This document shows positions 46,018-54,918 of a stretch of DNA of 64,000 nucleotides, piece by piece. The notes beneath the pieces are model-generated. The model worked only from the letters and a program-made list of their open reading frames with translations. It did no database searches and was not told where the DNA came from. The stretch's first letter is position 1; each line of letters starts with the position of its first letter. The DNA is from Gardnerella vaginalis ATCC 14018 = JCM 11026 (GTDB taxonomy: Bacteria; Actinomycetota; Actinomycetes; Actinomycetales; Bifidobacteriaceae): positions 1,550,001-1,614,000 of the forward strand of contig NZ_AP012332.1 in assembly GCF_001042655.1 (NCBI RefSeq). Reading direction: 5' to 3'. A program made the translations under genes and the position numbers.

Positions 46018-47007
46018 CTAAATATCGCGATGCTTTTCCACAACGTGGCCAATTGCATACATGACTACGCCCCAAGCAAGAACCACCAAGCCTGATTGCC
46101 ACCATGTAAAAACATATGCGTTTGGTGGAAGCTGTGCACCCGAATTAGGGGAGCCGCCCAAGAATTTCTCCACCGCTGTGGCTGGCAAAAGCTGTATAAG
46201 TATTGAATTCCACTTCGCGAAATTGCTTGCAAACATAATAATGCTAAGAACACTAGGCAAAATCATCACGGCTCCAATAACGCACATAATTCCGCCAGCA
46301 GTTGACTTGCAAATCATGCCAAAGCCGTACGCCATTGCTGCTACAACAACCATAATTGCAGGAGAGCCAAGAAACAGCGTAAGAGGCAATTTCCACGCGT
46401 TGCTTCCAGATAATCCAGAAGTGTTGTCTCCTATAAAGGCTAATTCTGCAGCGCCTAGCGAAACTGCCATTGCAATAAGTTGCACTACAAAAACGTAGAT
46501 TGCAACAGCAATAAATTTAGCCGTAAAGAACATACCCCTTCTAGGTACAGCAGTAAGAGAAGCCTGAATCGAAGTTGTAGAATGCTCCGCGGTTACAGCA
46601 AGCACTGCAAAAATCGCTAGAACAATCAAAGATACAGAAGCAAAACTAATAACTAAGTGGAAAATGCTATCTTGAGATGCAATAAGGCTACTTTTATTGC
46701 TCGGCCCAACAGTAATTGCAGCGCTTGATTTGCCTTGATTTGCTCCATTCTTAATGTCAACTTTAGACATTGCTTTTTGCACAATCGCTATAATAAAGCT
46801 AAAGATTACTGGCAAAACAATTGTTAATGCCATGCACCACCAGGTGGATGCAAGTCCGCGCAACTTAACAATCTCGGATTTAAGCGTGTGCATAAATGTT
46901 AGGCGCAAGTGTTGAGCGTTCATGCTGCGGCCTGTTTTGTACGCGTTGGATTGGTGTGCGTTGAACTCAGAAGATTGCACTTGTTGATTTGCTACTTGCT
47001 CACTCAT
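46018..47007 (-). CDS. ABC-2 type transporter permease
   Basis: A 329-residue membrane protein with about six helices. The N-terminal 35 residues are Gln/Asn-rich, then comes LKSEIVKLRGLASTWWCMAL before the first helix. Further blocks are AEHSTTSIQASLTAVPRRGM, LAFIGDNTSG and VVVAAMAYGFGMICKSTAGG. This is the ABC-2 permease family found with drug-type ATPases. It overlaps the ATPase gene by 4 bp, so the two should form one exporter. Substrate unknown; the genes lie downstream of vly but convergent to it. Confidence 0.88.
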   Translation of the reverse strand: MSEQVANQQVQSSEFNAHQSNAYKTGRSMNAQHLRLTFMHTLKSEIVKLRGLASTWWCMALTIVLPVIFSFIIAIVQKAMSKVDIKNGANQGKSSAAITVGPSNKSSLIASQDSIFHLVISFASVSLIVLAIFAVLAVTAEHSTTSIQASLTAVPRRGMFFTAKFIAVAIYVFVVQLIAMAVSLGAAELAFIGDNTSGLSGSNAWKLPLTLFLGSPAIMVVVAAMAYGFGMICKSTAGGIMCVIGAVMILPSVLSIIMFASNFAKWNSILIQLLPATAVEKFLGGSPNSGAQLPPNAYVFTWWQSGLVVLAWGVVMYAIGHVVEKHRDI

Positions 47008-48023
47008 TTTGCACTCTCCTCATTATTAGATTGCTCTACGTTTTGTTCACTCGGCTTTTGTTCACTCGGCTTCGAGCCGCTGCTAGGAACAGCCTTCGTT
47101 ACATACTGCTCTTGACCGTGTGTAAGAGCCAAATATGCTTCCTCAAGTGACGCGTGCTCGTAATTAAGCTGATATACCAAAATTTGATTATCCGCAATTT
47201 CTCGCGCAATCTGACTTAGTTCGCAATCTGTTATTCTAAAAAGTTCGCCTTCTTGAACGTCTTGAGGTGTGCGATTATCTGGCAAAATCTTGCACTCAGG
47301 ATGATTTTGAGCAAGCACTTGCTTTAGCTTTTCGCCTTCTGGAGTTACAAGTCGCACAGCGTGCTGCGAATGTGCGTCAACAAAATCTTGAACCGTTGTG
47401 CGCTTCAAAATCTCGCCATGCGCAATAATCACAAGGTTATCTGCAGTAAGCGCAACTTCGCTCATTAAGTGCGAGCTAAGAAGTATTGCACGGCCTTCGC
47501 TTGCGTAATACTTGCATAATTCACGAACCCACTTAACGCCTTCTGGATCTAAGCCGTTAATTGGCTCGTCCAAAATAAGATTGTGCGGATCTGCTAAAAG
47601 AGCCGCCGCAATGGAAAGACGCTGGCTCATACCAAGCGAGAAAGATCCTGCTTTGCGGGTTTTAACACTTGATAATCCAGTAATATCAATCACTTCGTCA
47701 ACGCGCTTTTTTGATATTCCGTGAGTTAAAGCCAATGAATACAGGTGATTGTAAGCCGTACGGCCCCTGTGAGCAGACTTTGCGTCAAGAACTGCGCCAA
47801 CTTCTGTCATTGGGGATACGATTTTTGCGTAAGGTTTTCCGTCAATAAGAGAAGTACCACTATTGGCATGAATAAGATTTAACGCGCAACGCATGGTGGT
47901 AGATTTACCAGCGCCATTAGGTCCTAAAAAGCCTGTGACTTTGCCGTCTTCGGCGACGAAAGAAACGTCGTTAAGCGCTGTTTTTGCGCCGAAACGCTTT
48001 GTAATATGTTGAAATTCTAACAT
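47004..48023 (-). CDS. ABC transporter ATP-binding protein, drug-exporter type
   Basis: The 339-residue ATPase contains Walker A GFLGPNGAGKSTTMRCALNL, signature FSLGMSQRLSIAAALL, Walker B LILDEPINGLDPEGVKWV and the switch region LLSSHLMSE. The fold and the extra C-terminal domain of about 110 residues fit the CcmA/DrrA-like group. The end (after residue 310) is a Ser/Glu/Gln-rich tail with a short tandem repeat (SEQKPSEQ). Its partner is the ABC-2 permease immediately downstream. Confidence 0.92.
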   Translation of the reverse strand: MLEFQHITKRFGAKTALNDVSFVAEDGKVTGFLGPNGAGKSTTMRCALNLIHANSGTSLIDGKPYAKIVSPMTEVGAVLDAKSAHRGRTAYNHLYSLALTHGISKKRVDEVIDITGLSSVKTRKAGSFSLGMSQRLSIAAALLADPHNLILDEPINGLDPEGVKWVRELCKYYASEGRAILLSSHLMSEVALTADNLVIIAHGEILKRTTVQDFVDAHSQHAVRLVTPEGEKLKQVLAQNHPECKILPDNRTPQDVQEGELFRITDCELSQIAREIADNQILVYQLNYEHASLEEAYLALTHGQEQYVTKAVPSSGSKPSEQKPSEQNVEQSNNEESAK

Positions 48024-48155
48024 AAATTAACAATATCACAAATAAAAAAAAATACACCTAAAATGTAAGTGTTTATGAGTACAGGCTGCTGCATTTTGAT
48101 TAATATTTTTGTTGAGATCTTGCTGATGAAATTTTAATTAATCTCTTATTAAGAT

Positions 48156-48962
48156 TCAGCAATTTGGTGCTGCATGTTGCGCAATCCACGCGTGCATGGA
48201 AACAGCTGCGGCTGCTCCTGCGTTTAGCGAGCGAACAGAGCCAAATTGCGAAATGTAAACAACGTCATCCGCCATTTTTAGTGCTTTTTTAGAAAGACCA
48301 GGACCTTCCGCGCCAAAAAGCATAAGGCAACGTTTAGGGAACTTGTAGGTTTCCATAGCAACTGCGCCTGGAATAATATCGAGCGCTATAACGCGAGCGT
48401 TTTTAGCGTCTTGTTCCTTGATATTTGCGATTTTTTCGGCTTCTTTATTGCCATCTGCTTGTGCTTTAAGCAAAAGTTGATGCGCTTCTTCTGTTTCTCG
48501 TGCTATATTTTCGCGCCAATTAGTTACTAGAGTTTCAATAGTTGGGCAGCACTCAACGTATTGGTAAAGCTCAGTCATTAACGAGCCTTTGCGATTCCAT
48601 TTATGAGGCCCTACGATATACACTTTTTTCGCAGTAAACGCGTTTGCAGTGCGAACCATAGAGCCTATGTTGAAATCGTGAGTCCAATTTTCTACAGCTA
48701 CTTCAAACTCATGACGGCCTTTAGAATCGAGATCCGCTTTTATATCTTCTACTTTCCAGTATCGGTAGCAATCTAAGACGTTACGCTGGTCGCCTTCGTC
48801 TAGTAATTCAGCGCTAAACCGCACATCGTAATTTGGCGATTCTGGATTATCTGGACGAGGCTCACCTGGATGTTCTTCTTCCCATGGGCCAACTCCTATA
48901 GGTCGGAATTCTGGCTCATCGGAAGCTTTTGCAGCCAAAGTAATTGGATTCGGTTCGTGCAT
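48156..48962 (-). CDS. SpoU/TrmH family RNA methyltransferase
   Basis: This 268-residue SPOUT enzyme methylates ribose 2'-OH in tRNA or rRNA with S-adenosylmethionine. Motif 1 is HDFNIGSMVRTANAF, motif 2 CLMLFGAEGPGLSKKAL, and motif 3 QFGSVRSLNAGAAAAVSMHA, which forms the trefoil knot. The N-terminal 65 residues are acidic and Pro-rich. An insert around 150-185 (EEAHQLLLKAQADGNKEAEK) looks helical. I cannot tell the target base. Confidence 0.9.
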   Translation of the reverse strand: MHEPNPITLAAKASDEPEFRPIGVGPWEEEHPGEPRPDNPESPNYDVRFSAELLDEGDQRNVLDCYRYWKVEDIKADLDSKGRHEFEVAVENWTHDFNIGSMVRTANAFTAKKVYIVGPHKWNRKGSLMTELYQYVECCPTIETLVTNWRENIARETEEAHQLLLKAQADGNKEAEKIANIKEQDAKNARVIALDIIPGAVAMETYKFPKRCLMLFGAEGPGLSKKALKMADDVVYISQFGSVRSLNAGAAAAVSMHAWIAQHAAPNC

Positions 48963-49019
48963 GTATAAGTTTTGCTCCGTTTAATACTTTTGCTTAGTAT
49001 TGGCAGCTAGTCTTTGCAG

Positions 49020-49868
49020 CTAGTCTTGGCAGCCGTCTGTTACGCAATCTCCTGTGCAGTCTGACTTGCAGTGACCGCCACAGCAGTTGTCTTCGCAGCA
49101 CGGCTCAGTGCAACCGTCATGCTTGCAATCGCCAGTGCACTCTACTTTGCAATGGCCACCGCAGCAATTATCTTCACAGCAAGGCTCAGTGCAACCATCA
49201 TGAGCACAATCACCCGTGCATTTAACCTCGCAATGACCGCCACAGCAATGATCGTTGCAGCAATCTTCGTGTTCTGCATCTGCGCGTAATTCTTCTTCAC
49301 CGAAAGCTTGAACAAATGCCATTTTAGTACTCTCCTTACTTATTGGATTTACTAATTGAAGATGCCTTGTGCCTTGTTCGTCGGCGTCAACACCACCAAT
49401 TAATGCAACTATAGCAAGAATTTGCGCGCCTTGCTGATTAACAATGCCAAAATCAAGACTTAATTCATTTCCGTGTCGTAAAGTCACAAGCGAAGAAGTT
49501 TGAACATACGATTTTTCAGAAAGCCAAGAGTCAAGTAACAATACTCGCTTGCCTTTAACTGACGGACCTTTTGTTGCAGGGAAAACAAAATCCATAACAA
49601 AGCCGTCGAGTGCAATTCCTTTACGTTCTGCAGCATGAATAAGCGCAAAAACCATAGGCACTGCAGCAGCAGTTAACGCTCCAACTGCGTCAACATCGCG
49701 TTCTAACGAATACCCAGCTTTCTCAATTGCATCAAAAAGAACATCACCAACCAACTTGGAGCCGCGCTGAGCAAATGTAACAGAAAACAGTTCACTAAAT
49801 GGTTTCGCACTCATATCCGCACAAAGCATGCGCTTAAGTTCCGCGCGCTCTTCTTGTAATTCTGTCAT
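49020..49868 (-). CDS. Phosphoribosyltransferase-like protein with cysteine-rich repeat tail
   Basis: A 282-residue protein in two parts. Residues 1-200 resemble an orotate phosphoribosyltransferase-type fold (DVDAVGALTAAAVPMVFALI, then VKGKRVLLLDSWLSEKS). The place where PRPP binds usually reads D-D-x-x-T-T-G; here it is DSWLSEKS, so catalysis is doubtful. Residues 203-282 are three tandem 27-residue repeats, each CC-x3-CCGGHC-x3-CTGDC-x3-DGC, giving 24 cysteines plus histidines. This looks like a metal-binding or disulfide-rich module. I know of no such fusion. The product is probably cytoplasmic, as no signal peptide is seen. Confidence 0.75.
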   Translation of the reverse strand: MTELQEERAELKRMLCADMSAKPFSELFSVTFAQRGSKLVGDVLFDAIEKAGYSLERDVDAVGALTAAAVPMVFALIHAAERKGIALDGFVMDFVFPATKGPSVKGKRVLLLDSWLSEKSYVQTSSLVTLRHGNELSLDFGIVNQQGAQILAIVALIGGVDADEQGTRHLQLVNPISKESTKMAFVQAFGEEELRADAEHEDCCNDHCCGGHCEVKCTGDCAHDGCTEPCCEDNCCGGHCKVECTGDCKHDGCTEPCCEDNCCGGHCKSDCTGDCVTDGCQD

Positions 49869-49925
49869 TTTGCACTCCTTAGCATTTAGAGTTGTTCAAT
49901 TTTTGATGCTTTAATGTTTTTATGC

Positions 49926-51266
49926 TTAACGATCTTCTACTGATACTTCCGGAGCGCTCAGCTCTTTAACATCAGCTTTATCAGAATCTATAAGATCTAT
50001 TGAAGCAATAACTTTACTTTGATCTAACTTCTGAAGTTTACGCGCTGTTACCAACACTCGCGACTCAAGCGAGGAAGCAAACTTATTGTAAGCTGCAACT
50101 GTTCTTGCCAAAGATACGCCAAGTTTTGAAGCATTTTCTCCAAGAACCGCAAAGCGATCGTACAATTCTCTAGATAAATCGAAAAGTTCTTTCGCATCAT
50201 CTGTAAGACTTTGCTGCTGCCATGCGTACGCAACAGACTTAAGCACAGCCCACAAAGTAACTGGGGAAGTGAGTGCTACTTTTTGCGCAAAGGCATCATC
50301 CATAAGCGTTGGATCCGCTTCAAGAGCCGCCTGAAGCAACGCTTCGTTTGGAATAAATGCAACTACAAAGTCTGGTGCTGTTTCAAAAGCCTGCCAATAC
50401 GCTTTAGCTCCTAATACTCTAACATGCTCTCGCAAAGCCTTAGCGTGCGCTTTTAGAAGCTCGCTCCTTCTAGCTAATTCTTCGTCACTTGCGTTATCTG
50501 GGATTTCGCAAGCACGCTGATAATCCGCATATGGAACTTTTGCATCAACTGGAATTGTTTTGCCTCCTGGCAGATGCACAACCATATCTGGCCTCTGCTG
50601 TTCGCCATTTACTCCAGTTACAACAACCTGCGTATCAAAATCAACGTGCTCAAGCAAACCTGCAGATTCCACAATATTCTTTAGCTGAGCCTCACCCCAA
50701 GCTCCGCGAACCTTGTTATTACGCAATGCTGCAGAAAGCGAACTAGTTTCGCGGTCAAGCCTTGTTTGCTGCTCGCTTAAGCCTTTAAGCTGAGTGCTCA
50801 GCACACCCATTTCTTGCTTGCGTCCTTCTTCAATCTGCGAAACTTTATTCTTCAGAGCTTCAAGATTGTCTTTTACTGGAGCAAGCGCTTCCAAGACTTT
50901 ACCTTGCTCTTTCAAAGTTTTTTCACGATTTAATCGTTCGCGTTCTTCTCGCTCTGCACGCAATTGTTCTTCGCGATTCACTCGCAATTGTTCTGCTTGC
51001 TGCGCTTTTAGCAGCTCAGACTCCACAAATTTCAATCGCTCAGCAAGCTGCTCTGCTTGAGTGCGATACCGTATAGCTTGATTGCCATTTTCCTGCGCTT
51101 GAGCGCGCGCTTGTTCATACTGCGAGCGCAATTCGTTAAATTCGCGTTGGCTTACGCCATTAGAGCCTTGCGTTCCATTGTTGTGCTTAACAATAGCCAG
51201 CACAACAATGGCGGTTATTACGACAGCAACCACCATTAAAACAAACATCACAATATTATCGAACAT
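49926..51266 (-). CDS. rmuC: DNA recombination protein RmuC
   Basis: A 446-residue protein with an N-terminal membrane helix (about 5-27) and a long coiled coil (about 40-180) rich in Glu, Gln and Arg. The RmuC domain follows with VRGAWGEAQLKNIVESAGLL, RPDMVVHLPGGKTIPVDAKV, FVVAFIPNEALLQAA and YAWQQQSLTDDAKELFDLSR. The domain resembles a restriction-endonuclease-like fold and is thought to limit recombination at inverted repeats. It stands alone. Confidence 0.94.
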   Translation of the reverse strand: MFDNIVMFVLMVVAVVITAIVVLAIVKHNNGTQGSNGVSQREFNELRSQYEQARAQAQENGNQAIRYRTQAEQLAERLKFVESELLKAQQAEQLRVNREEQLRAEREERERLNREKTLKEQGKVLEALAPVKDNLEALKNKVSQIEEGRKQEMGVLSTQLKGLSEQQTRLDRETSSLSAALRNNKVRGAWGEAQLKNIVESAGLLEHVDFDTQVVVTGVNGEQQRPDMVVHLPGGKTIPVDAKVPYADYQRACEIPDNASDEELARRSELLKAHAKALREHVRVLGAKAYWQAFETAPDFVVAFIPNEALLQAALEADPTLMDDAFAQKVALTSPVTLWAVLKSVAYAWQQQSLTDDAKELFDLSRELYDRFAVLGENASKLGVSLARTVAAYNKFASSLESRVLVTARKLQKLDQSKVIASIDLIDSDKADVKELSAPEVSVEDR

Positions 51267-51320
51267 ACGTTCTATTAAACACTATTGAGTTGACTTTTGA
51301 AACATAATTAGACACGTCTT

Positions 51321-52052
51321 TTAAGCACGTTCAAAATAAAGCAATCCACGTCCACACGTGCCGCTCCATAGGCAAACTGCAATTACAGTAAGCACAACAA
51401 TGACGTATAACAATATGGATTGTCCAGGAATTACAGGCAAAGTTCCAGAAGGATACCATCGCAAAATCAATCCAATTTTACTTTGCAAACCTTGTGTAGC
51501 AATATTCATCACCACTAAAAAGACACCAAATGCAAGACCGTAAAACCTTCCAAAACAGGCTAATCCAATCATTATGAGCACAATATCAATCCACGCATTA
51601 CCTAAAATCATCTGCAATGTACTAAATAGCTGCAAGTCAACTATACGAACAATCAACACTGAAGCGCCAAATGAAACAAACAAACACAATAAAGCAGCAC
51701 TCAATGCATATATTCGCAACCTTTTCATCACGAAACGTTCCCACGATACCATAATCGGAGCAAGACAAACGAATGCCGCGGCAATAAACCCAACTACAAT
51801 AACTTCATACAGAGGAACAACAAAATTAACAACACTACTACCAGATTGACATTGAAACGTTATACCTCCTACCGCATTATGCACATTAGCAGAATCCGGC
51901 AAACAAATATAACCAACATAAACTGGCAACTGCGTTACAAATGATCTGAATATAACAAGCATTAAAGAGGGAAGGACTACGGACAATAAAATTGCAACGA
52001 TTGCAACAATATAATGCCTACCTTCAAGCCAAGCGCGAAAATTATTTTTCAT
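51321..52052 (-). CDS. Multi-pass membrane protein of the ABC/peptide operon
   Basis: A 243-residue membrane protein with about six predicted helices. I start it at the ATG at 52052 (GGTGAT upstream), which overlaps the stop of the preceding gene by 11 bp. No family signature stands out; the topology resembles ABC-2 type permease halves. A Cys pair lies in the first outside loop (YICLPDSANV, then FQCQSGSS). The operon context with an ATPase and a second membrane protein supports a role as transporter subunit. Confidence 0.68.
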   Translation of the reverse strand: MKNNFRAWLEGRHYIVAIVAILLSVVLPSLMLVIFRSFVTQLPVYVGYICLPDSANVHNAVGGITFQCQSGSSVVNFVVPLYEVIVVGFIAAAFVCLAPIMVSWERFVMKRLRIYALSAALLCLFVSFGASVLIVRIVDLQLFSTLQMILGNAWIDIVLIMIGLACFGRFYGLAFGVFLVVMNIATQGLQSKIGLILRWYPSGTLPVIPGQSILLYVIVVLTVIAVCLWSGTCGRGLLYFERA

Positions 52053-53598
52053 GCTTATCACCAAGTTCCGATAAGACTTGTTGTGGAGTTATGCGGCATT
52101 GATTAAGTTCTTTAACATGATTTTTTACAAATTGTTTCAGCTTAGCATCATCAGCATTATTAATACTCATAGCCACTTTATCGTTTGCTTCACCTGGAAT
52201 AAATCCATATGACCCATACACATCATTACTTATACGAGAAGGAAGCTGAGCAAGCAAAAATGCTGTAACAGAAGCGTTTGAATCAAGATTCTTTTTTACA
52301 TATACTTCTTTCATAGCATTTGATGCACATTTTGCAGGCACAAATCTTTGTAACACTTCTTGAGCGATACCAGTCATATCACCATATTTCTCAGAACGCC
52401 TAACAAATGTATCTGTTTGTTGTTGAATAACAGTAGCTTTAAGATTACGTAACTTTATTAAACCACTATTAGTAAGATTCCAAGATTTTTCAGTATTTGT
52501 TGGAGTAAACGCATTTCCAAGCACAAGCACAATTCCTTTGCCTTGCGAATCTCTCTGATTCTTAGGAAACCAAGAAGCAACAGTTTTCAAATGTTTAACA
52601 GCACGAAGTTTACGAATATAAGCTTCTTCAGGATGTACACAAACAGAAAAAGCAGTATCTTTAAACGTCGTACACTGAGGCACAAAAGGTCCAGAGCGAA
52701 TCCAAGGTTTTGGACCCCACATAGCTATACAACAAGCACATACTATTGGCATAATTAAAGAAATACTTATTGCTTTTATGCACCAATAAGATCCCTTTTG
52801 CCAAAAATATCTAATATGCGCGCAACAAAGAATGCATGAAACGATAACAACACACACAAAGAATATGCGCAAAGTCACCAACCATGGGTTCATTCGCAAA
52901 CCAGGCTCAGCACCAATACCAGCATCCGACACTGGAAGTATTGCGTATAAACTACTACCCCAATATCTAGGAAAAATATCTCCCTGAGGGATAACGCCAT
53001 TACGCATTATAATGACGCCATAAATACAGCACCAAATTATTGCAAAAGATAATAAAGCTGATAATACAATTGCCCAACGATTGCCAATAATTACCCCTAA
53101 AGTAAAACCAATTGCAAAAAATGCACTCGGCGTCACGCCTCCACACAATAGTGGAAAATACGGAAAATTTGTAATATTTACATCACTCTGAATTACTGTT
53201 GGCAATATACTTACGCAATATAACAAACTGCACAGTATAGCGCCTTTTAGTATAGGAATAGCGTAACGACTGGCTGATTTTCCTGCACACCACGCAGAAT
53301 TGACCAAACATCTGGGCGAGCAAGCTTTACATGAACACCATGCGCCAAAAATGCAAGCAACAATATCAGACAAACAATGCATCCATGTGACATCAATTCT
53401 TAACCAAAGCGCATAATTATTATTATGCGCTAAAAAATTTGCCACACCCAAAAAAATAGGATATGCAATCAAAAATAAGCTAAAAATACAACTGCTTATT
53501 AGAGATAATGGGGACATAATATGTGAAACAATCGTGCACTTCTTATGACTTTTCGTAAAAAATCTGAATTCAGTTAAAAAGTTAGAATATTGACGCAT
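52042..53598 (-). CDS. ABC-associated membrane protein with C-terminal extracellular domain
   Basis: A 518-residue protein with helices through about residue 300 and a soluble C-terminal domain of some 200 residues. A Cys-rich segment near 85-105 faces inside or outside. The C-terminal part reads CTTFKDTAFSVCVHPEEAYI, in which the C...VCVHP pattern recalls actinobacterial ABC-2 proteins of the DUF7224-like kind (from memory, not verified). It is co-transcribed with the ATPase 68 bp upstream and the small membrane protein that overlaps downstream. Function unknown; export or immunity is plausible. Confidence 0.68.
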   Translation of the reverse strand: MRQYSNFLTEFRFFTKSHKKCTIVSHIMSPLSLISSCIFSLFLIAYPIFLGVANFLAHNNNYALWLRIDVTWMHCLSDIVACIFGAWCSCKACSPRCLVNSAWCAGKSASRYAIPILKGAILCSLLYCVSILPTVIQSDVNITNFPYFPLLCGGVTPSAFFAIGFTLGVIIGNRWAIVLSALLSFAIIWCCIYGVIIMRNGVIPQGDIFPRYWGSSLYAILPVSDAGIGAEPGLRMNPWLVTLRIFFVCVVIVSCILCCAHIRYFWQKGSYWCIKAISISLIMPIVCACCIAMWGPKPWIRSGPFVPQCTTFKDTAFSVCVHPEEAYIRKLRAVKHLKTVASWFPKNQRDSQGKGIVLVLGNAFTPTNTEKSWNLTNSGLIKLRNLKATVIQQQTDTFVRRSEKYGDMTGIAQEVLQRFVPAKCASNAMKEVYVKKNLDSNASVTAFLLAQLPSRISNDVYGSYGFIPGEANDKVAMSINNADDAKLKQFVKNHVKELNQCRITPQQVLSELGDKHEK

Positions 53599-53666
53599 AT
53601 TTAATCACATCCCTACTCACTACCACATTAACAAAATAAGAAACTATACATATCCAGTTACTGCTA

Positions 53667-54437
53667 CTACTCACTTTTATGAAATTTAGATAGCAAATGC
53701 CTATATCCTGATTCCCATGGAGTTACCATAAGATCTTCACGATTAGCATACTGAAGAAGATTATCCATTTTCCCATCAAGCAATATAATTCCTTCATTAA
53801 GAACTATAACCCGATCCGCAATTACTGCTAAATCTTCTACTAAATGTGTACTGACAATAACAGTATGCTTTTGCGAATAAGACTTAAGAAAATTACGAAT
53901 ATCAATACGCTGCTCAGGATCTAAACCAACAGTAGGCTCATCAAGTATTAGTACTGCAGGCTGACTAGCAATCACACAAGCAATACCAGCACGCTGACGC
54001 TGACCTCCTGATATTTTAGCAACGATGCGATGTGCTTGTTTTTCCAAGCCAACCTGTTTGAGAGCATTCCAAGCAGCTTGATACGCAGCGCTCCACGATA
54101 AACCTCGCGCCCATGCGGCATATTGAACATTTTTTAACACACTCGATGCATTCATAAGTTCAAATGATTGTGGCAAATAACCAATATTTGACCGAGCTTT
54201 AGCCCTTTCCGCACGACAAGTTACATCAAAGCCATGAACAAAAAGTTTCCCACTAGAGGGAGCATAAATCGTCGCTATAACGTTAAGCAGAGTAGTTTTC
54301 CCAGCACCATTTGGCCCCAAAAGACCACATATGCCAAAAGATAAATCTATAGAAAGATTATGCAAAATTTGTTTTTTCCCATACGAAAAATTCACATTAA
54401 CAAGTTGCACATCTGAGCCCGTATATGATTCTTGCAT
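53667..54437 (-). CDS. ABC transporter ATP-binding protein
   Basis: The 256-residue ATPase has GICGLLGPNGAGKTTLLNVI (Walker A), IGYLPQSFELMNASSVLKNV, signature ISGGQRQRAGIACVIA, Walker B AVLILDEPTVGLDPEQRIDI and switch VSTHLVEDLAVIADRVIVL. A GGTGAGAT ribosome binding site precedes the ATG. It is the energy subunit for the two membrane proteins downstream. The single ATPase, two dissimilar membrane proteins and a secreted peptide gene 26 bp upstream suggest peptide export, sensing or self-protection. Confidence 0.88.
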   Translation of the reverse strand: MQESYTGSDVQLVNVNFSYGKKQILHNLSIDLSFGICGLLGPNGAGKTTLLNVIATIYAPSSGKLFVHGFDVTCRAERAKARSNIGYLPQSFELMNASSVLKNVQYAAWARGLSWSAAYQAAWNALKQVGLEKQAHRIVAKISGGQRQRAGIACVIASQPAVLILDEPTVGLDPEQRIDIRNFLKSYSQKHTVIVSTHLVEDLAVIADRVIVLNEGIILLDGKMDNLLQYANREDLMVTPWESGYRHLLSKFHKSE

Positions 54438-54463
54438 ATCTCACCACTTAATAACTAGACTAC

Positions 54464-54595
54464 TTACCTACAACTTCGTATATTTTCTCTGTCTATTCCA
54501 ACTACAGAACCACTCATCTGAGCATAAGCTGAAATTGGCACAGTATAAACAATAGTAGCAAGCGCAACTATTGCAAATCCTTTCTTTGCGAACAT
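54464..54595 (-). CDS. Small secreted peptide
   Basis: I start this at the ATG at 54595 (GGAG upstream) for 43 residues; the frame is open from 54652. Residues 1-25 form a signal peptide: Lys-Lys, a hydrophobic core of about 14 residues, then VPISAYA with an A-x-A site before Gln26. The predicted mature peptide is only about 18 residues (QMSGSVVGIDRENIRSCR) with one cysteine. It precedes the ABC operon on the same strand. It may be a signalling peptide, a bacteriocin-like peptide or a substrate of the transporter. No family is recognised. Confidence 0.6.
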   Translation of the reverse strand: MFAKKGFAIVALATIVYTVPISAYAQMSGSVVGIDRENIRSCR

Positions 54596-54829
54596 ATTCG
54601 TATCTCCATTTTCAATCTGCTTCATAACGTATTCAGCCTTGAATACGTACATATATTTTATGATAATTCAATATAAAAAAAATAGATTTTTATAAAAACC
54701 AATTAAAATTTTAAAAGATATGCATATCCTATAATGCCAATTATCAGCAATAACTTGAAAAATTAAGGGGGATTCCACCTTTTTATTTCAAGTTCCTTCT
54801 ACAAATATTTTTTATTTAGATACAAAAAT
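54596..54829. other. AT-rich intergenic region upstream of the peptide operon
   Basis: About 235 bp, strongly A/T-rich, without a gene. It should carry the promoter of the peptide/ABC operon. I saw no clear operator. Confidence 0.4.
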
Positions 54830-54871
54830 AGCGTGCTGTCTAATGGAAAATAATCCAATAAACAGCACGCT
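54830..54871 (-). terminator. Rho-independent terminator of clpB
   Basis: AGCGTGCTGT (54830-54839) pairs with ACAGCACGCT (54862-54871). On the minus strand the stem is followed by ATTTTTG. It lies about 50 bp past the clpB stop. Confidence 0.82.
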
Positions 54872-54918
54872 TTGTTTTATTTGACTATATTATTTGACTA
54901 CATTAAATAATGCAGGCA

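Noticed and set aside
48024..48155. Small RNA or tRNA between the ABC ATPase and SpoU genes
   Set aside because: AT-rich sequence without cloverleaf or conserved stem; nothing supported. The same holds for the other short gaps scanned.
49020..49270. CRISPR-like repeats with an 81 bp period
   Set aside because: They are coding repeats in frame with the cysteine-rich protein, with conserved codons throughout and no spacers.
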